From: Spirochaetaceae bacterium
GTDB taxonomy: Bacteria; Spirochaetota; Spirochaetia; DSM-27196; SKKC01
Length of the DNA: 37,053 nt
Reading direction: 5' to 3'
Assembly: GCA_003554375.1 (NCBI GenBank)
Contig: PWGF01000233.1
Span: 1 to 37,053, forward strand
Shown: positions 23,402 through 32,444 of the stretch, one piece after another
How positions within the stretch are numbered: the first letter of the stretch is position 1
Layout of the letters: each line of letters starts with the position of its first letter
Translations under genes and position numbers: made by a program
Notes under the pieces: model-generated
What the model was told of the DNA's origin: nothing
Database searches by the model: none
Seen by the model: the letters and a program-made list of their open reading frames with translations, nothing else

Positions 23402-24772
23402 ATGGGCAAACTATGGGACAAGGGCTACGAGCTCGATGAGCTGATCGAGCGGTTCACGGTAGGGGAGGATTATCGGTTGGACCGTTCGCTTCTGGCTGCC
23501 GACGCGGTGGGAAGTGCAGCTCACGCGAAGATGCTGGCCTCCGTGGGAATCCTGAGCGATGAAGAAGCGGACGCGTTGGTCGGCGAGTGCCGCCGGATCG
23601 CTCGTGACGCGGCTGCCGGCCGGGTGGAGATTGCGCCGCAAGACGAGGATGGGCACACCGTGATCGAGCGGCGGCTTACCGAGCGTGTCGGAGAAGCGGG
23701 TAAGAGGATTCACACCGGCCGGTCTCGTAACGACCAGATACTTGCGGCGCTCCGCCTGTACGGTCGGGAGGCTATCTGGCGCCTTCTGGAGGAGGCGGGC
23801 GCGCTTGCTCGGTCATTGCTGGACCGTGCCGAACAGTCGGCTTCGGTGCCGATGGTCGGGCGTACGCATCTCCAACCGGCAATGCCGTCGAGCGTCGGGG
23901 TCTGGTTGGCTTCGTACGCCGAAGGGCTTGTCGATGACATGCTGCTTCTGACGACGGCGCGCATGCTCACCGATCGCTCACCGCTCGGGGCCGCGGCAAG
24001 CTACGGTACGCCTCTTCCGATCGATCGGTCGATGACGGCGCGGCTGCTCGGGTTCGCCTCAGTGCACAACAACGTTCTCGCCGTCAACAACGCACGCGGC
24101 AAGGTCGAGGCGGTCACCGTGGATGCCGTGGAGCACGTGATGCTAACGTTGTCAAAGCTCGCCACGGATCTGATCCTCTTTTCGCTTCCCGAGCTCGGAT
24201 ACGTTCAGCTGCCGGAGGAATTGTGCTCCGGCTCGAGCATCATGCCACAGAAACGCAACCCGGACGGTCTCGAGCTTCTGCGCTCTCGCGCTGCTACCGT
24301 GTCGGGATGGAGCACGCAAATCAAGAACGTGATCCGAGCTCTTCCCTCGGGGTATAATCGCGACTATCAGGATGCCAAAGAACCGTTTCTCCGCGCCGTG
24401 GAGACCGGCATACTTGCGCTCCAAGTGGCGCGACGGACTGTGAGCTCGATGGAGATTGACGCAGGGCGGCTGCGAGAGGGCTTTAGGCCGGAAGTCTTTG
24501 CCACGGATGCGGCGCTTGAGCGGGTGCGCGGCGGGGAAACCTTCCGCGATGCATACCGGTACGTAGCTACCCATCTCGAGGAGCTTGGGGAGCGAAATCC
24601 GGACGCCTCGCTCGCCGACCGTACGGCTGTCGGAACCGCCGGAAACCTGAACCTCGAGAGCACCAGAAACGAGGTGGAACGGATCGAGAAGAGCGAGGAA
24701 CGACGCCGGAGCGAGGCGCGGGCTGCGCTGCGAAGTCTCATGGGAGACGACCTACGCCTTGCGCTCCTGTGA
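23402..24772 (+). CDS. argH: Argininosuccinate lyase
   Basis: Splits argininosuccinate into arginine and fumarate, the last step of arginine synthesis; a cytosolic homotetramer of the aspartase/fumarase superfamily. 456 residues, normal length. Diagnostic segments are KLWDKG at the N-terminus, TGRSRND at 105-111, MVGRTHLQPA at 151-160 and the signature GSSIMPQKRNPD at 277-288 with the catalytic Ser loop. No Shine-Dalgarno sequence is seen. argG is not in the window. It converges with the BMP lipoprotein gene 59 nt downstream. Confidence 0.96.
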   Translation: MGKLWDKGYELDELIERFTVGEDYRLDRSLLAADAVGSAAHAKMLASVGILSDEEADALVGECRRIARDAAAGRVEIAPQDEDGHTVIERRLTERVGEAGKRIHTGRSRNDQILAALRLYGREAIWRLLEEAGALARSLLDRAEQSASVPMVGRTHLQPAMPSSVGVWLASYAEGLVDDMLLLTTARMLTDRSPLGAAASYGTPLPIDRSMTARLLGFASVHNNVLAVNNARGKVEAVTVDAVEHVMLTLSKLATDLILFSLPELGYVQLPEELCSGSSIMPQKRNPDGLELLRSRAATVSGWSTQIKNVIRALPSGYNRDYQDAKEPFLRAVETGILALQVARRTVSSMEIDAGRLREGFRPEVFATDAALERVRGGETFRDAYRYVATHLEELGERNPDASLADRTAVGTAGNLNLESTRNEVERIEKSEERRRSEARAALRSLMGDDLRLALL

Positions 24773-24831
24773 CCGTGGCTGGTCGGCCGGCCGGCGGGTA
24801 AGTCCCTGGTCGGCGGGCGAGTGCTGCCGTA

Positions 24832-25917
24832 TTACTCGGGCAGGGTGGTCGGCATCTCCAAAGTGATCTCTCCGTCCGACAACCGGCGGAACATGCTCTG
24901 GATCTCCGCCCGGACCGCCTCGGGAACGTGGTCGGTGAAGCTCCGGTGCTCGAAGTCGAAGGCTACAGCGTTGTCGGCGACTCCTACGGTCTCATTGGTA
25001 CCGAATGCGAGCTTCCCCTCGATGAAGCGGTTGACGCGCTCTGCCGTAATCTCTTGGAGGCGCGCGTGGACAACGCCAACTACCGTTCCCACGGCGTCAT
25101 CATACGCGCTTCGATAGAAAGAAATCACCTTTCCATTGAAGGTATCCGCGGCACCGTGGACACCGGTGTCAGCGGCACCCGCGTATGTGAGGACCACACT
25201 GGCTCCATCGTCGAATAGCGCCCCGGCAGTGACCTCCGCGTGTTCGTGGTCCTCGAGATCTCCTACGAAGGCCGCCGGCACCGCCGCGTCTTCCTCGACG
25301 GTGCGGGCTCCGATTCGAGCAGCCGGCAGGAACACCTGGTTGAAGACCGGGGTTTCGCGTCCCCCGACTATCCCGACGTGGACGGTCCCTGCGTCATCGG
25401 CACGGTAGCTACTGAGAAGTCCCGCAAAATAGCCAGCGAGAAACGCTTGCTCTCGCCGGTTCACAAGAATCGAATGGATAGCGTCGTTTCCCTCCCAATG
25501 ACCGTCGATCACCAGAAATCGCGTGTCGACGAAGCGGGCCGACACGCTGTCGGCGACCTCGGCGAGCTTCGATCCGACCACTACGACAAGGTCGTATGCC
25601 TCCTCGGATAGCTCCGCGAGGCGCTCCGGCCACATCTCACGGTCCAATGGTAACTCATACACGGTGCGATTGACGTTGGCGAACTGTCCGGTTGCTTCCT
25701 CTGTACCGTCGGTCACCTCCTGAAGCTCCGGATTCGTGTCGATTGATCCCGGCGATACAACCGCGATGGATAGATCCCGCTCAGCCTCTCGCGGTTCTTC
25801 CGCCCGATCGCACGCGGCGATGAGGATGGTTGAGGCAAGCATCCAGGCAAGCGTCCGGATAAGGATGGAGAGCGTCCTCCGTTCAGGCTTTCCGCCGGTC
25901 GGCGCTGAGAAACGCAT
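24832..25917 (-). CDS. BMP-family substrate-binding lipoprotein (PnrA/TmpC-like)
   Basis: Periplasmic binding lipoprotein of the basic-membrane-protein family, whose studied members (PnrA/TmpC of Treponema, Med, the RfuA type) bind nucleosides or related ligands for ABC import. From the ATG at 25917 (GAGG 9 nt upstream) there is a basic n-region, hydrophobic LAWMLASTILIAAC and lipidated Cys36; the mature protein is about 325 residues. Family-like parts are YDLVVVVGSKLAEV, a segment with RREQAFLAGYFAG, and VGIVGGRETPVFNQ. An in-frame ATG at 26001 has a stronger GGAGG but would give an improbably long pre-signal region. No ATPase or permease gene is adjacent. Divergent from an FGGY kinase. Confidence 0.82.
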   Translation of the reverse strand: MRFSAPTGGKPERRTLSILIRTLAWMLASTILIAACDRAEEPREAERDLSIAVVSPGSIDTNPELQEVTDGTEEATGQFANVNRTVYELPLDREMWPERLAELSEEAYDLVVVVGSKLAEVADSVSARFVDTRFLVIDGHWEGNDAIHSILVNRREQAFLAGYFAGLLSSYRADDAGTVHVGIVGGRETPVFNQVFLPAARIGARTVEEDAAVPAAFVGDLEDHEHAEVTAGALFDDGASVVLTYAGAADTGVHGAADTFNGKVISFYRSAYDDAVGTVVGVVHARLQEITAERVNRFIEGKLAFGTNETVGVADNAVAFDFEHRSFTDHVPEAVRAEIQSMFRRLSDGEITLEMPTTLPE

Positions 25918-26078
25918 GTCGGCCGGCCTCGGGTTAGTGCTGGAAACGGGAGCGGTGGGGTTCGCCGCGGGCGTCTTGGCAGAGTTATCATCGGCGTTCA
26001 TGATACGGGCATCCTCCGTATGAGTGCATGGGCTGATCCGCCCTTGAACCGGACCAGCAGACGGTACACTGATCCACA

Positions 26079-26096
26079 GCACGTGTCAAAACGTGC
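26079..26096. promoter_or_regulatory. Operator-like inverted repeat between the BMP and kinase genes
   Basis: GCACGT (26079-26084) and ACGTGC (26091-26096) form a perfect inverted repeat around GTCAAA in the divergent gap. It could bind a sugar-responsive repressor controlling one or both genes; no regulator gene is adjacent. Confidence 0.35.
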
Positions 26097-26153
26097 GGCC
26101 TGGGCTTAGGCATGGTGCCCGGTTCTGTGCGCACCTCTTCTGTCAGTGCCCGG

Positions 26154-26182
26154 TTGACCGCCGCCCTGGTCCCTGCTAAAGA
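26154..26182 (+). promoter_or_regulatory. Possible promoter of the FGGY kinase gene
   Basis: TTGACC (26154-26159), a 17-nt spacer and TAAAGA (26177-26182), ending 6 nt before the GTG start. The predicted transcription start coincides with the start codon, although AGAAGG also overlaps here and could be a Shine-Dalgarno sequence of a longer transcript. Confidence 0.3.
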
Positions 26183-26188
26183 AGGCTC

Positions 26189-27592
26189 GTGCAGGTCCCG
26201 CTGATTCTGTCCATAGACGTAGGAACAACCTCGATCAAGGCGGCTCTTATCGAGACCAGTGGCCGTCTTCGGGAGATGCGCCGGACTCCGGTTGTGCCCC
26301 AAGGAACGCCCGCCGCCGGTCTTCTGGGGAGGACCCTGGCAGAGCGTTGTTTCGCGTTGTGCCGGCAACTCGCACGCGATCAACAACCCGCGGTTATTGT
26401 AATCAGCGGCAACGGTCCCTCCGTTTTCCCGGTGGACGGAGATGGAAACGATCTAGCATATGCCTCGCTCTGGTTCGACCAACGCTCAGTGGAGCGGGTT
26501 GACCTGGGCGTGTCATACTACCTTCCGCGTGTGGCTTACTTCGTGGAGAAGGAGCCGCGGGCGGCGGCGCGCGCACGGTGGTTTCTCCCTTGCGCCGAGT
26601 TCCTAACCTTTCTGTTGACCGGGGAGGCGGCTGCGTTTATCCCATCGCCGCGATATGAGCCGTTCATGTGGACCGCCGAGTCTGCGCGTGCGGTACCAGT
26701 GGCTCCGGAGACTCTGCCGCCCTTCGTGCAGACCGGAAGCGAGGTGGGTAGGGTCACCTCTGTTGCCGGCAAACGTTCGGGTGTCGCGGCGAGGACCCCT
26801 GTGGTGGCGGGAGGCGCGGACTTCCTCATGAGCTTGTTGGGTACCGCGACTGTGGAACCCGGGCGTGTGTGCGACCGGGCAGGCACATCTGAAGGGGTGA
26901 ACTACTGTAGCCGGCACGAGGTTCGTGATGATCGCGTGCGGTGCCTTCCGCACATTCTTGAGCCGTTCCACAACGTTGCAAGAGTGCTTGCATGCACGGG
27001 CCGGGTTTTCGAGTGGTTTCGGGGAGTCAGCGGGCAAGATGAGCTCCCATATGACGAGATAATGAGGCGAATCTTGGCGACGCCGCCAACCGGAGGGCCT
27101 CGCTTCTTCCCGGCGGTAGGCGGCGAGGGAGGTCGTTGGGAGCTCTCGAGCGGTGTCTTTGAGGGGATAGAGGCCACTCACGGTCCCGGTGAGATTGGAC
27201 GTGCTGTTGTTGAGAGTATCGGGTTTGCTGCCCGCGAGGCGGTGGAGATACTGGAGGATGCCGGTTGTCCGGTGCGGGAACTCCGTCTTTGCGGCGGACA
27301 AGCCAGGAACTCGTTGTGGAGTCGGTTGAAGGCAGATATTGTCGGGCGGCCGATACTGGTTCCGGAGGTGGTGGACGCGGAGCTGCTAGGGAACGCAACC
27401 GCCGGACGGGCCTTCCTCGACGGAGAAACAAGGCTCGGCCAGGTGGCGGAGCAAGTCGTTCGCTTTGCACGCCGTGAAGAACCGCATTCGCGCCGGAGCG
27501 CTTGCTTTGCCGATCGCTACGGAGCGTATCAGGAGCGATACGACCAGTTGAAACGGCAGCACTTAGCGGGAGCGGGGGCAACCCCTGAATAG
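26189..27592 (+). CDS. FGGY-family carbohydrate kinase, substrate unknown
   Basis: ATP-dependent sugar or polyol kinase of 467 residues. The actin-like phosphate-1 loop is SIDVGTTSIK (8-17). Asp in VVAGGADFLMS is the likely catalytic base, AGTSEGVNY follows, and LCGGQARNSLW is the Gly-rich adenosine motif. It is clearly different from the xylulokinase at 3897-5393, lacking the Gln-Met-His pocket motif, so its substrate should differ. The GTG start follows AGAAGG. Divergent transcription from a BMP binding protein hints that it phosphorylates an imported nucleoside- or sugar-like ligand; this is inference. Confidence 0.85.
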   Translation: MQVPLILSIDVGTTSIKAALIETSGRLREMRRTPVVPQGTPAAGLLGRTLAERCFALCRQLARDQQPAVIVISGNGPSVFPVDGDGNDLAYASLWFDQRSVERVDLGVSYYLPRVAYFVEKEPRAAARARWFLPCAEFLTFLLTGEAAAFIPSPRYEPFMWTAESARAVPVAPETLPPFVQTGSEVGRVTSVAGKRSGVAARTPVVAGGADFLMSLLGTATVEPGRVCDRAGTSEGVNYCSRHEVRDDRVRCLPHILEPFHNVARVLACTGRVFEWFRGVSGQDELPYDEIMRRILATPPTGGPRFFPAVGGEGGRWELSSGVFEGIEATHGPGEIGRAVVESIGFAAREAVEILEDAGCPVRELRLCGGQARNSLWSRLKADIVGRPILVPEVVDAELLGNATAGRAFLDGETRLGQVAEQVVRFARREEPHSRRSACFADRYGAYQERYDQLKRQHLAGAGATPE

Positions 27593-27667
27593 TCTCCCTT
27601 CCCCGGGAGAGATGGCACTGGGACACTTTTTCAATCGCCTCGATTGCGGTATATTGGAGGAAAGGAG

Positions 27668-28216
27668 GTGCGTGTCGGCGTGTTCTTCTTTCTCTTCGGG
27701 TACCCATTCATCTTTCTCCTTCCGTTCCTGCTTGCCATCTTGGCAGTTCGGGCGGGTAGCCGCTACTTCGGGCCGCCGCCGGATCGATACGGATATACGG
27801 TTGACCGGTGGGGTGCGCCGGCCGACATGTTCCCGTATGACCCGTATCGTCGGCGGGTTCGGAGCACCGAGGCGCAGATTTTCAAGCTTGCGTACCGGTT
27901 AGGGGGGCGGATTACGGTTTCCGACGTCGTAGTAGCCTCCGGGCTGAGCGTGGATCAGGTCGAACGCATTCTCGAGCACATGGTGGATAATTCACGGGTC
28001 CGGATGGACATAGATGATGAGGGGATGGTCGTCTATGAGTTCCCGGAGATTCAAGCCCGTCTTCGGGAACGGGAATCCGGAAACTACGGGAGCACTGACG
28101 ACGCACAGCGGTCTCAAGGCGATTCGGCGTTCCGGACTGGTCATGAATGGGAGCCGGGCGAAAGTAGGCATACGAAGCGGCGGAATGCCGCGGAGGAAGC
28201 TTCCGGTACTCCCTAA
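27668..28216 (+). CDS. Membrane-anchored protein with winged-helix-like domain, unknown
   Basis: About 182 residues. The GTG at 27668 is chosen because GGAGG (27656-27660) lies 7 nt upstream; a TTG at 27644 is the alternative. Residues about 4-30 are one strong hydrophobic segment (VFFFLFGYPFIFLLPFLLAILAV). A Pro/Tyr-rich stretch follows, then a region resembling a winged helix: EAQIFKLAYRLGGRITVSDV, then SGLSVDQVERILEHMVDNS, then a short beta wing (VRMDIDDEGMVVYEF). The C-terminus is polar and disordered. No named family is recognised. The topology suggests an inner-membrane-tethered cytosolic DNA- or protein-binding domain. Confidence 0.7.
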   Translation: MRVGVFFFLFGYPFIFLLPFLLAILAVRAGSRYFGPPPDRYGYTVDRWGAPADMFPYDPYRRRVRSTEAQIFKLAYRLGGRITVSDVVVASGLSVDQVERILEHMVDNSRVRMDIDDEGMVVYEFPEIQARLRERESGNYGSTDDAQRSQGDSAFRTGHEWEPGESRHTKRRNAAEEASGTP

Positions 28217-28394
28217 CGGCGATGAGCGCGAGGCGAGGATCGTCGGCACTCGCCGGCGGAGCTCCGGCAGATCCGCTCGGTTTTCAGCGGTGCCTCCGGG
28301 TTCGCTCTCCCGTTGTGAACAACAATCACCGCCTCACCCTCAACGGCGATCGGGTGGACGCGTAGTACCCGGCAATCAGAGCAGTCTGACTCAC

Positions 28395-29960
28395 TTACTC
28401 TCGGTACTGGCGTGGATCGATCCCGTGCTTCTGCACCCTTAGTCCCATTATTCGCTCTGTTATTCCCAGCAGCCGAGCGGCGCGGGCCATGTTCCCTTTG
28501 GTGCTCTTGAGTGCGTCCAATATGACCTCTCGCTCGACGCTGTCGAGCGTTTCCTGGAGAGAGCCTCGAACCCCCGTATCCGTTGATTCCGCACTCTGGA
28601 GTGTCGGAGGAAGGTGGTGGCTGTGGATTACCTCGTCCGTCGAAAGGAGAATTGCCCGTTCGATGCAGTTTTCCAGCTCGCGTACGTTGCCCGGCCAGTG
28701 ATAGCTCATGAGAAGGTCGATGGCCGGCGTAGAGATCCGCCTGATGTTCACGTGACTCTCCCGCGCGTACTTCTCCACGAAGTAGTCGGCTAGAAGCGGG
28801 ATGTCGCTCTTCCGTTCTCGCACTGGGGGAAGGTGAATGGGGAAGACGCTGAGACGGTAGTACAGATCCTCGCGAAATGCTCCCCGTTCTAGGAGTTGTT
28901 CCAGGTTCTTGTTTGTTGCGGCTATCACTCGAGCATTTATCCGGATCGTCTCGTTTCCGCCGAGTCGTTCGATCTCTCGGTCTTGAAGGACCCGTAGCAG
29001 CTTGACCTGCGTAGTAGGTGACAGGTCGCCGATTTCGTCCAGGAAGACGGTCCCTCCGGCAGCCATCTCCAGGCGCCCCTTCCGGGCGGCAATTGCACCC
29101 GGCACGGCTCCCTTCTCGTGTCCGAAAAGCTCGCTCTCGATAACGTTTTCGGGCAGAGACGCACAGTTGACTTTGACAAACGGCTTCTCAGCGCGGCGGC
29201 TGTTGTAGTGGATTGACTGGGCGGCGAGCTCCTTTCCGGTACCGCTTTCGCCGCGAATAAGCACCGTGGTATCGCTCTGCGATGCTCGGGCGATCATCTC
29301 GAACACAGCCTGCATGGGCTTGCTCTTGCCGACGATGTTGGCAGGCCGAAACCGTTCCTGGAGCTCCTCGTGGAGCCGAGTGTTCTCTTCCAGCAGGCGC
29401 CTGCGTTCCTCCATGAAGCTCTGCCTGACTTTGACCGCCTGGGCGATCATGGAGCAGATAATCTGCAGCAGCCTCAGGTCCTCCTCCAGCTCCTCTTGCG
29501 AGGCCTTAGGTCGATCTACGCTAAAGGCACCGAGCGTCTCATTGCCCGTTTTGATTGGGACGCAGATGAAGCTGATCTCTTTTGCATGGTCCGCGGTGCG
29601 CGATTCGGTCCGGTCCAGGAAGTCCGACGCCTCCTCAACGTGAGGAATCACTGTCGGCTCCCCAGTCTCCACTACGCGGCCGGTAATGCCTTCGCCAAGC
29701 CGATAGCGGCCTTTCCGGCGCTGCTGCTCGCTGAGGCCATATGCGGTTTCGATGATGATCTCATCCGTCTCCCGGTCCAGGAGCGTAATGGCTCCCCGGA
29801 GTAACCCTAGATGCTCAGCTACCTCATTCAGAACCGGTTGGATAACCTGCTTCAGGTCCGGGCTTTGATCCAGAATCCGGCTGATACTGAGCAACAGGCG
29901 AAGCTCTTCCACGGTATTACGGCGCGGTTCGGTCTGTCGTGAAGCTACTCTGTCCGCCAT
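28395..29960 (-). CDS. NifA-like AAA+ transcriptional activator with atypical GAFTGA loop
   Basis: Bacterial enhancer-binding-protein architecture, 521 residues: a GAF domain (about 20-178), AAA+ domain (about 208-440) and C-terminal Fis-type HTH (about 484-512, NMARAARLLGITERIMGLRV). Walker A is GESGTGKE (237-244), Walker B GGTVFLDEIG (302-311), and FREDLYYRL supplies the arginine-finger region. The loop that normally reads GAFTGA and contacts sigma-54 reads GAVPGA (284-289): both Phe and Thr are replaced. The Thr in particular is needed by well-studied activators, so this protein may not activate sigma-54 in the usual way. The regulated genes and the GAF ligand are unknown. No sigma-54 promoter was recognised nearby. 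It lies downstream of pyk on the same strand. Confidence 0.88.
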   Translation of the reverse strand: MADRVASRQTEPRRNTVEELRLLLSISRILDQSPDLKQVIQPVLNEVAEHLGLLRGAITLLDRETDEIIIETAYGLSEQQRRKGRYRLGEGITGRVVETGEPTVIPHVEEASDFLDRTESRTADHAKEISFICVPIKTGNETLGAFSVDRPKASQEELEEDLRLLQIICSMIAQAVKVRQSFMEERRRLLEENTRLHEELQERFRPANIVGKSKPMQAVFEMIARASQSDTTVLIRGESGTGKELAAQSIHYNSRRAEKPFVKVNCASLPENVIESELFGHEKGAVPGAIAARKGRLEMAAGGTVFLDEIGDLSPTTQVKLLRVLQDREIERLGGNETIRINARVIAATNKNLEQLLERGAFREDLYYRLSVFPIHLPPVRERKSDIPLLADYFVEKYARESHVNIRRISTPAIDLLMSYHWPGNVRELENCIERAILLSTDEVIHSHHLPPTLQSAESTDTGVRGSLQETLDSVEREVILDALKSTKGNMARAARLLGITERIMGLRVQKHGIDPRQYRE

Positions 29961-30095
29961 CTCGTTACGCTCCGTGCTGTGCCTACATCCCTCACCATCC
30001 TACCGGTTTACCGATGCCGGCTCAAGGCGGCCGGCGACCGCACTTGTGAGGCTTCAAGGGCTCGGACGTCTCTCTTCGGTGGCCGCCGAGTTGCT

Positions 30096-31871
30096 CTATC
30101 GAGGGCCGATGACTCCTTCGTATACAATGAGCTCTTCGCCGTCCACGCTCACATGGAGGCCGTTTTCGAGGGCGGCGTACGCACCAGGGAGCTCGGAGAC
30201 GAAAACCAAATTCGGGTTCGATTCCCGGATCTCGTCGAAAGGAACGGGGCTCTTGTCCTCGGAGATCACTGCGCCGATTCCCTGGATGGTGTCCAGGTAC
30301 TCCCTCTCGAAGTGCCTGACCAATAGGACTTCGTCTCCCCGGTGGGCAAGGCGGCGGTAAGCTTCGTCCCTATCACCGCACTTTACGACGCGCCCGGACG
30401 TAACACCGCCGAAACCGGAGTGCCCACGGCTCAGAATATTGCCTAGGAAGTGTACTTTGACAGTGTTCATCATAATGGGGGAGTTGACCGGAATGCCCGC
30501 TGCGGTCACGACGCGGTCAAGGCGCTTCACATAGCCTGCTGCGAGTGCCTGACGGATAGAGTTCTGGATCATCTGGTCCGAATCGTTCACAAGCTCAGTG
30601 AGAACCGGGATCACCCCCCAGTGAAGCAGAAGCTGACGTTGGACTGTTTCGCTGACCGTAGCTGCGATAATATCGGCTTTCGGGCGAAATCGGCTGAGCA
30701 TCCGCGGGCTATTTCCCCGAAGCGTCGGGGTGATGATGGCGGCGGCTCCCACGTCCTGTGCCAGCGAGAAGGCCGACTTCGCAACGGCATATCCAATATC
30801 GGGCGTGTCGGGTGTGGTTTTGGCGTGCCGGGCGCAGCTGGCGACATATTCTTCCGAGCTCTCGACCGCCAGGGCAATTCGGTCGAGCACTTTGACCGAT
30901 TCCACCGGGTATTTGCCACCCGCCGTCTCTCCCGAGAGCATCACCGCGTCGGTACCGTCGAATATCGCGTTTGCCACGTCGGTCAACTCGGCGCGGGTGG
31001 GGTGGGGGTTGTAGATCATGGAGTCGAGCATCTGGGTAGCGGTTATGACCGGTTTACTGCTCCTGTTGCACTTATCGATTATGCGCTTCTGCGCCATGGG
31101 GATTTGCTCAATGGAGAGTTGTACTCCCAGGTCGCCCCGGGCGACCATGACACCATCGGAGACGCGGATAATCTCATCGACATTCTCGAGTCCCTCCTGG
31201 TCCTCGATCTTGGCAATCACTCGCATTGGCGAGTCGTACTCGCTCAGAAGGTCCTTGACGCCGGCTACGTTCTCAGGGCGCCGGACGAAACTGGCTGCAA
31301 CGAAATCCAGCCCCTGATCGGCGGCGAACGCGATATCCTCTCGATCTTTGGCGGTAACGGCCGGCAGGCTTGTTCGTACGCCGGGGACGTTGACGTTCTT
31401 CCGCGACCCAATGGTGCCGCCGCTCCGAACAACACAGTTGATGCGCTTGTCTAGGACGCCGACCACTTCGAGCTCGATAAGACCATCGGCGATGAAGATG
31501 CAGCTACCGGGGCGCACTTCGTCGGGTAAGCGCCGGTAGGAGACTGAGAGAAGCTCGGCGTTCCCCGGAACTTCTTCGGTAGTGAGGGTTATGCGGTTTC
31601 CGACGCGTAGCTCGATATCGCCGTCGCCTTCGATCCGGCCGGTACGGATCTCCGGCCCCTTGGTATCTACCATGAAAGCGACCGAAAGTCCTGTGCGCCT
31701 GCTTGCCTCTCGGGCCCGCCCGATACGCTCCTGGTGCTCTTGGTGTGTTCCGTGAGAGAAGTTCAGGCGCGCCACATTCATACCTGCCCGAAGCAGGTGC
31801 TCAACGGCCTCTACGCTGTCGACCGCAGGCCCAAGCGTACATACGATCCGCGTCTTTCGAAGTCTACTCAT
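30096..31871 (-). CDS. pyk: Pyruvate kinase with C-terminal extension domain
   Basis: Converts phosphoenolpyruvate and ADP to pyruvate and ATP. The canonical part (1 to about 470) has RIVCTLGPA at the start, NFSHGTH, VDTKGPEIRTG, IAKIEDQEGLENVDEI (family signature), VARGDLGVQ and SGETAGGKYPVE. At 591 residues it carries about 115 extra residues resembling the PEP-utiliser mobile domain found on some Bacillus-type pyruvate kinases. The TSHAA phospho-His motif is missing, and the equivalent stretch reads GAVISEDKSPVP. TATCAT ends 8 nt before the ATG, and only a short AGGG could serve as a ribosome site. Followed by the NifA-like regulator. Confidence 0.95.
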   Translation of the reverse strand: MSRLRKTRIVCTLGPAVDSVEAVEHLLRAGMNVARLNFSHGTHQEHQERIGRAREASRRTGLSVAFMVDTKGPEIRTGRIEGDGDIELRVGNRITLTTEEVPGNAELLSVSYRRLPDEVRPGSCIFIADGLIELEVVGVLDKRINCVVRSGGTIGSRKNVNVPGVRTSLPAVTAKDREDIAFAADQGLDFVAASFVRRPENVAGVKDLLSEYDSPMRVIAKIEDQEGLENVDEIIRVSDGVMVARGDLGVQLSIEQIPMAQKRIIDKCNRSSKPVITATQMLDSMIYNPHPTRAELTDVANAIFDGTDAVMLSGETAGGKYPVESVKVLDRIALAVESSEEYVASCARHAKTTPDTPDIGYAVAKSAFSLAQDVGAAAIITPTLRGNSPRMLSRFRPKADIIAATVSETVQRQLLLHWGVIPVLTELVNDSDQMIQNSIRQALAAGYVKRLDRVVTAAGIPVNSPIMMNTVKVHFLGNILSRGHSGFGGVTSGRVVKCGDRDEAYRRLAHRGDEVLLVRHFEREYLDTIQGIGAVISEDKSPVPFDEIRESNPNLVFVSELPGAYAALENGLHVSVDGEELIVYEGVIGPR

Positions 31872-31879
31872 TGCGCCCT

Positions 31880-31908
31880 ATGATACCCGGACTTGGGGGG
31901 AGCGAAAA
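31880..31908 (-). promoter_or_regulatory. Possible promoter of pyk
   Basis: On the minus strand TTTTCG (31908-31903), a 17-nt spacer and TATCAT (31885-31880). TATCAT matches the -10 consensus at 5 of 6 and ends 8 nt before the ATG. Confidence 0.35.
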
Positions 31909-31937
31909 CCGCGTTGGTTGCGAGTGCTGCCACCTTC

Positions 31938-32402
31938 CTACGGCTTTTCCTCATTGTCTTCCTCGGCAAGAAGAAGACGGTACTCGTCCTGGCTAACCAG
32001 ATCCTCTGCTTCCGCATCGTCATTGGTTTCTGCCTCCAGAAGCCCCTGGACTTCCGCCACTACCCGACGATGCCGCGTCAGAAGGTCCTCCAGCTTCTGT
32101 CGAAAAGGGGTGAGATTGTCCGCGAAGGGGGCTGAATCGCTGAGAGCTTCCTCGAGGAGCCCTACGAATCGCCGTTCGGCCTTTCCTACGCTTCGTAAGA
32201 ACTCTGCGCGGCGTATGAGATAGATGTTCTCCCGTAACGACTCGCAGAGCCGGTTCAGCGTGCGGTCAAGGAAGATTATGTCCTCGATCATCTTATCCCG
32301 GAACATCTCCGCGTCCGGCTGCAGGTTCAGACCAGTCGAAAGGCCTTTGATGAGTGCATCGATGAACAGTAAGTTGTCTTCGTAGTTGATGCGTGCAGAC
32401 AT
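31938..32402 (-). CDS. Conserved-looking helical protein of unknown function
   Basis: 154 residues, almost entirely helical with heptad-like stretches (FLDRTLNRLCESLRENIYLI, then FRQKLEDLLTRHRRVVAEVQ) and an acidic C-terminus (ETNDDAEAEDLV and LLLAEEDNEE). No signal peptide or membrane segment, so a cytosolic coiled-coil protein is likely. AAAGGG lies 11 nt before the ATG. It sits upstream of pyk on the same strand (66-nt gap) and is divergent from the ribosomal protein cluster. I do not recognise the family; coding is supported by length, start context and amino-acid composition. Confidence 0.7.
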   Translation of the reverse strand: MSARINYEDNLLFIDALIKGLSTGLNLQPDAEMFRDKMIEDIIFLDRTLNRLCESLRENIYLIRRAEFLRSVGKAERRFVGLLEEALSDSAPFADNLTPFRQKLEDLLTRHRRVVAEVQGLLEAETNDDAEAEDLVSQDEYRLLLAEEDNEEKP

Positions 32403-32444
32403 GGAGCTCTACCCTTTCGAATCATCGGCAGCTAAGTATCGATC

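Noticed and set aside
27600..27640. TGGCAC at 27613 as a sigma-54 promoter
   Set aside because: The -12 TTGC element is missing at the required spacing.
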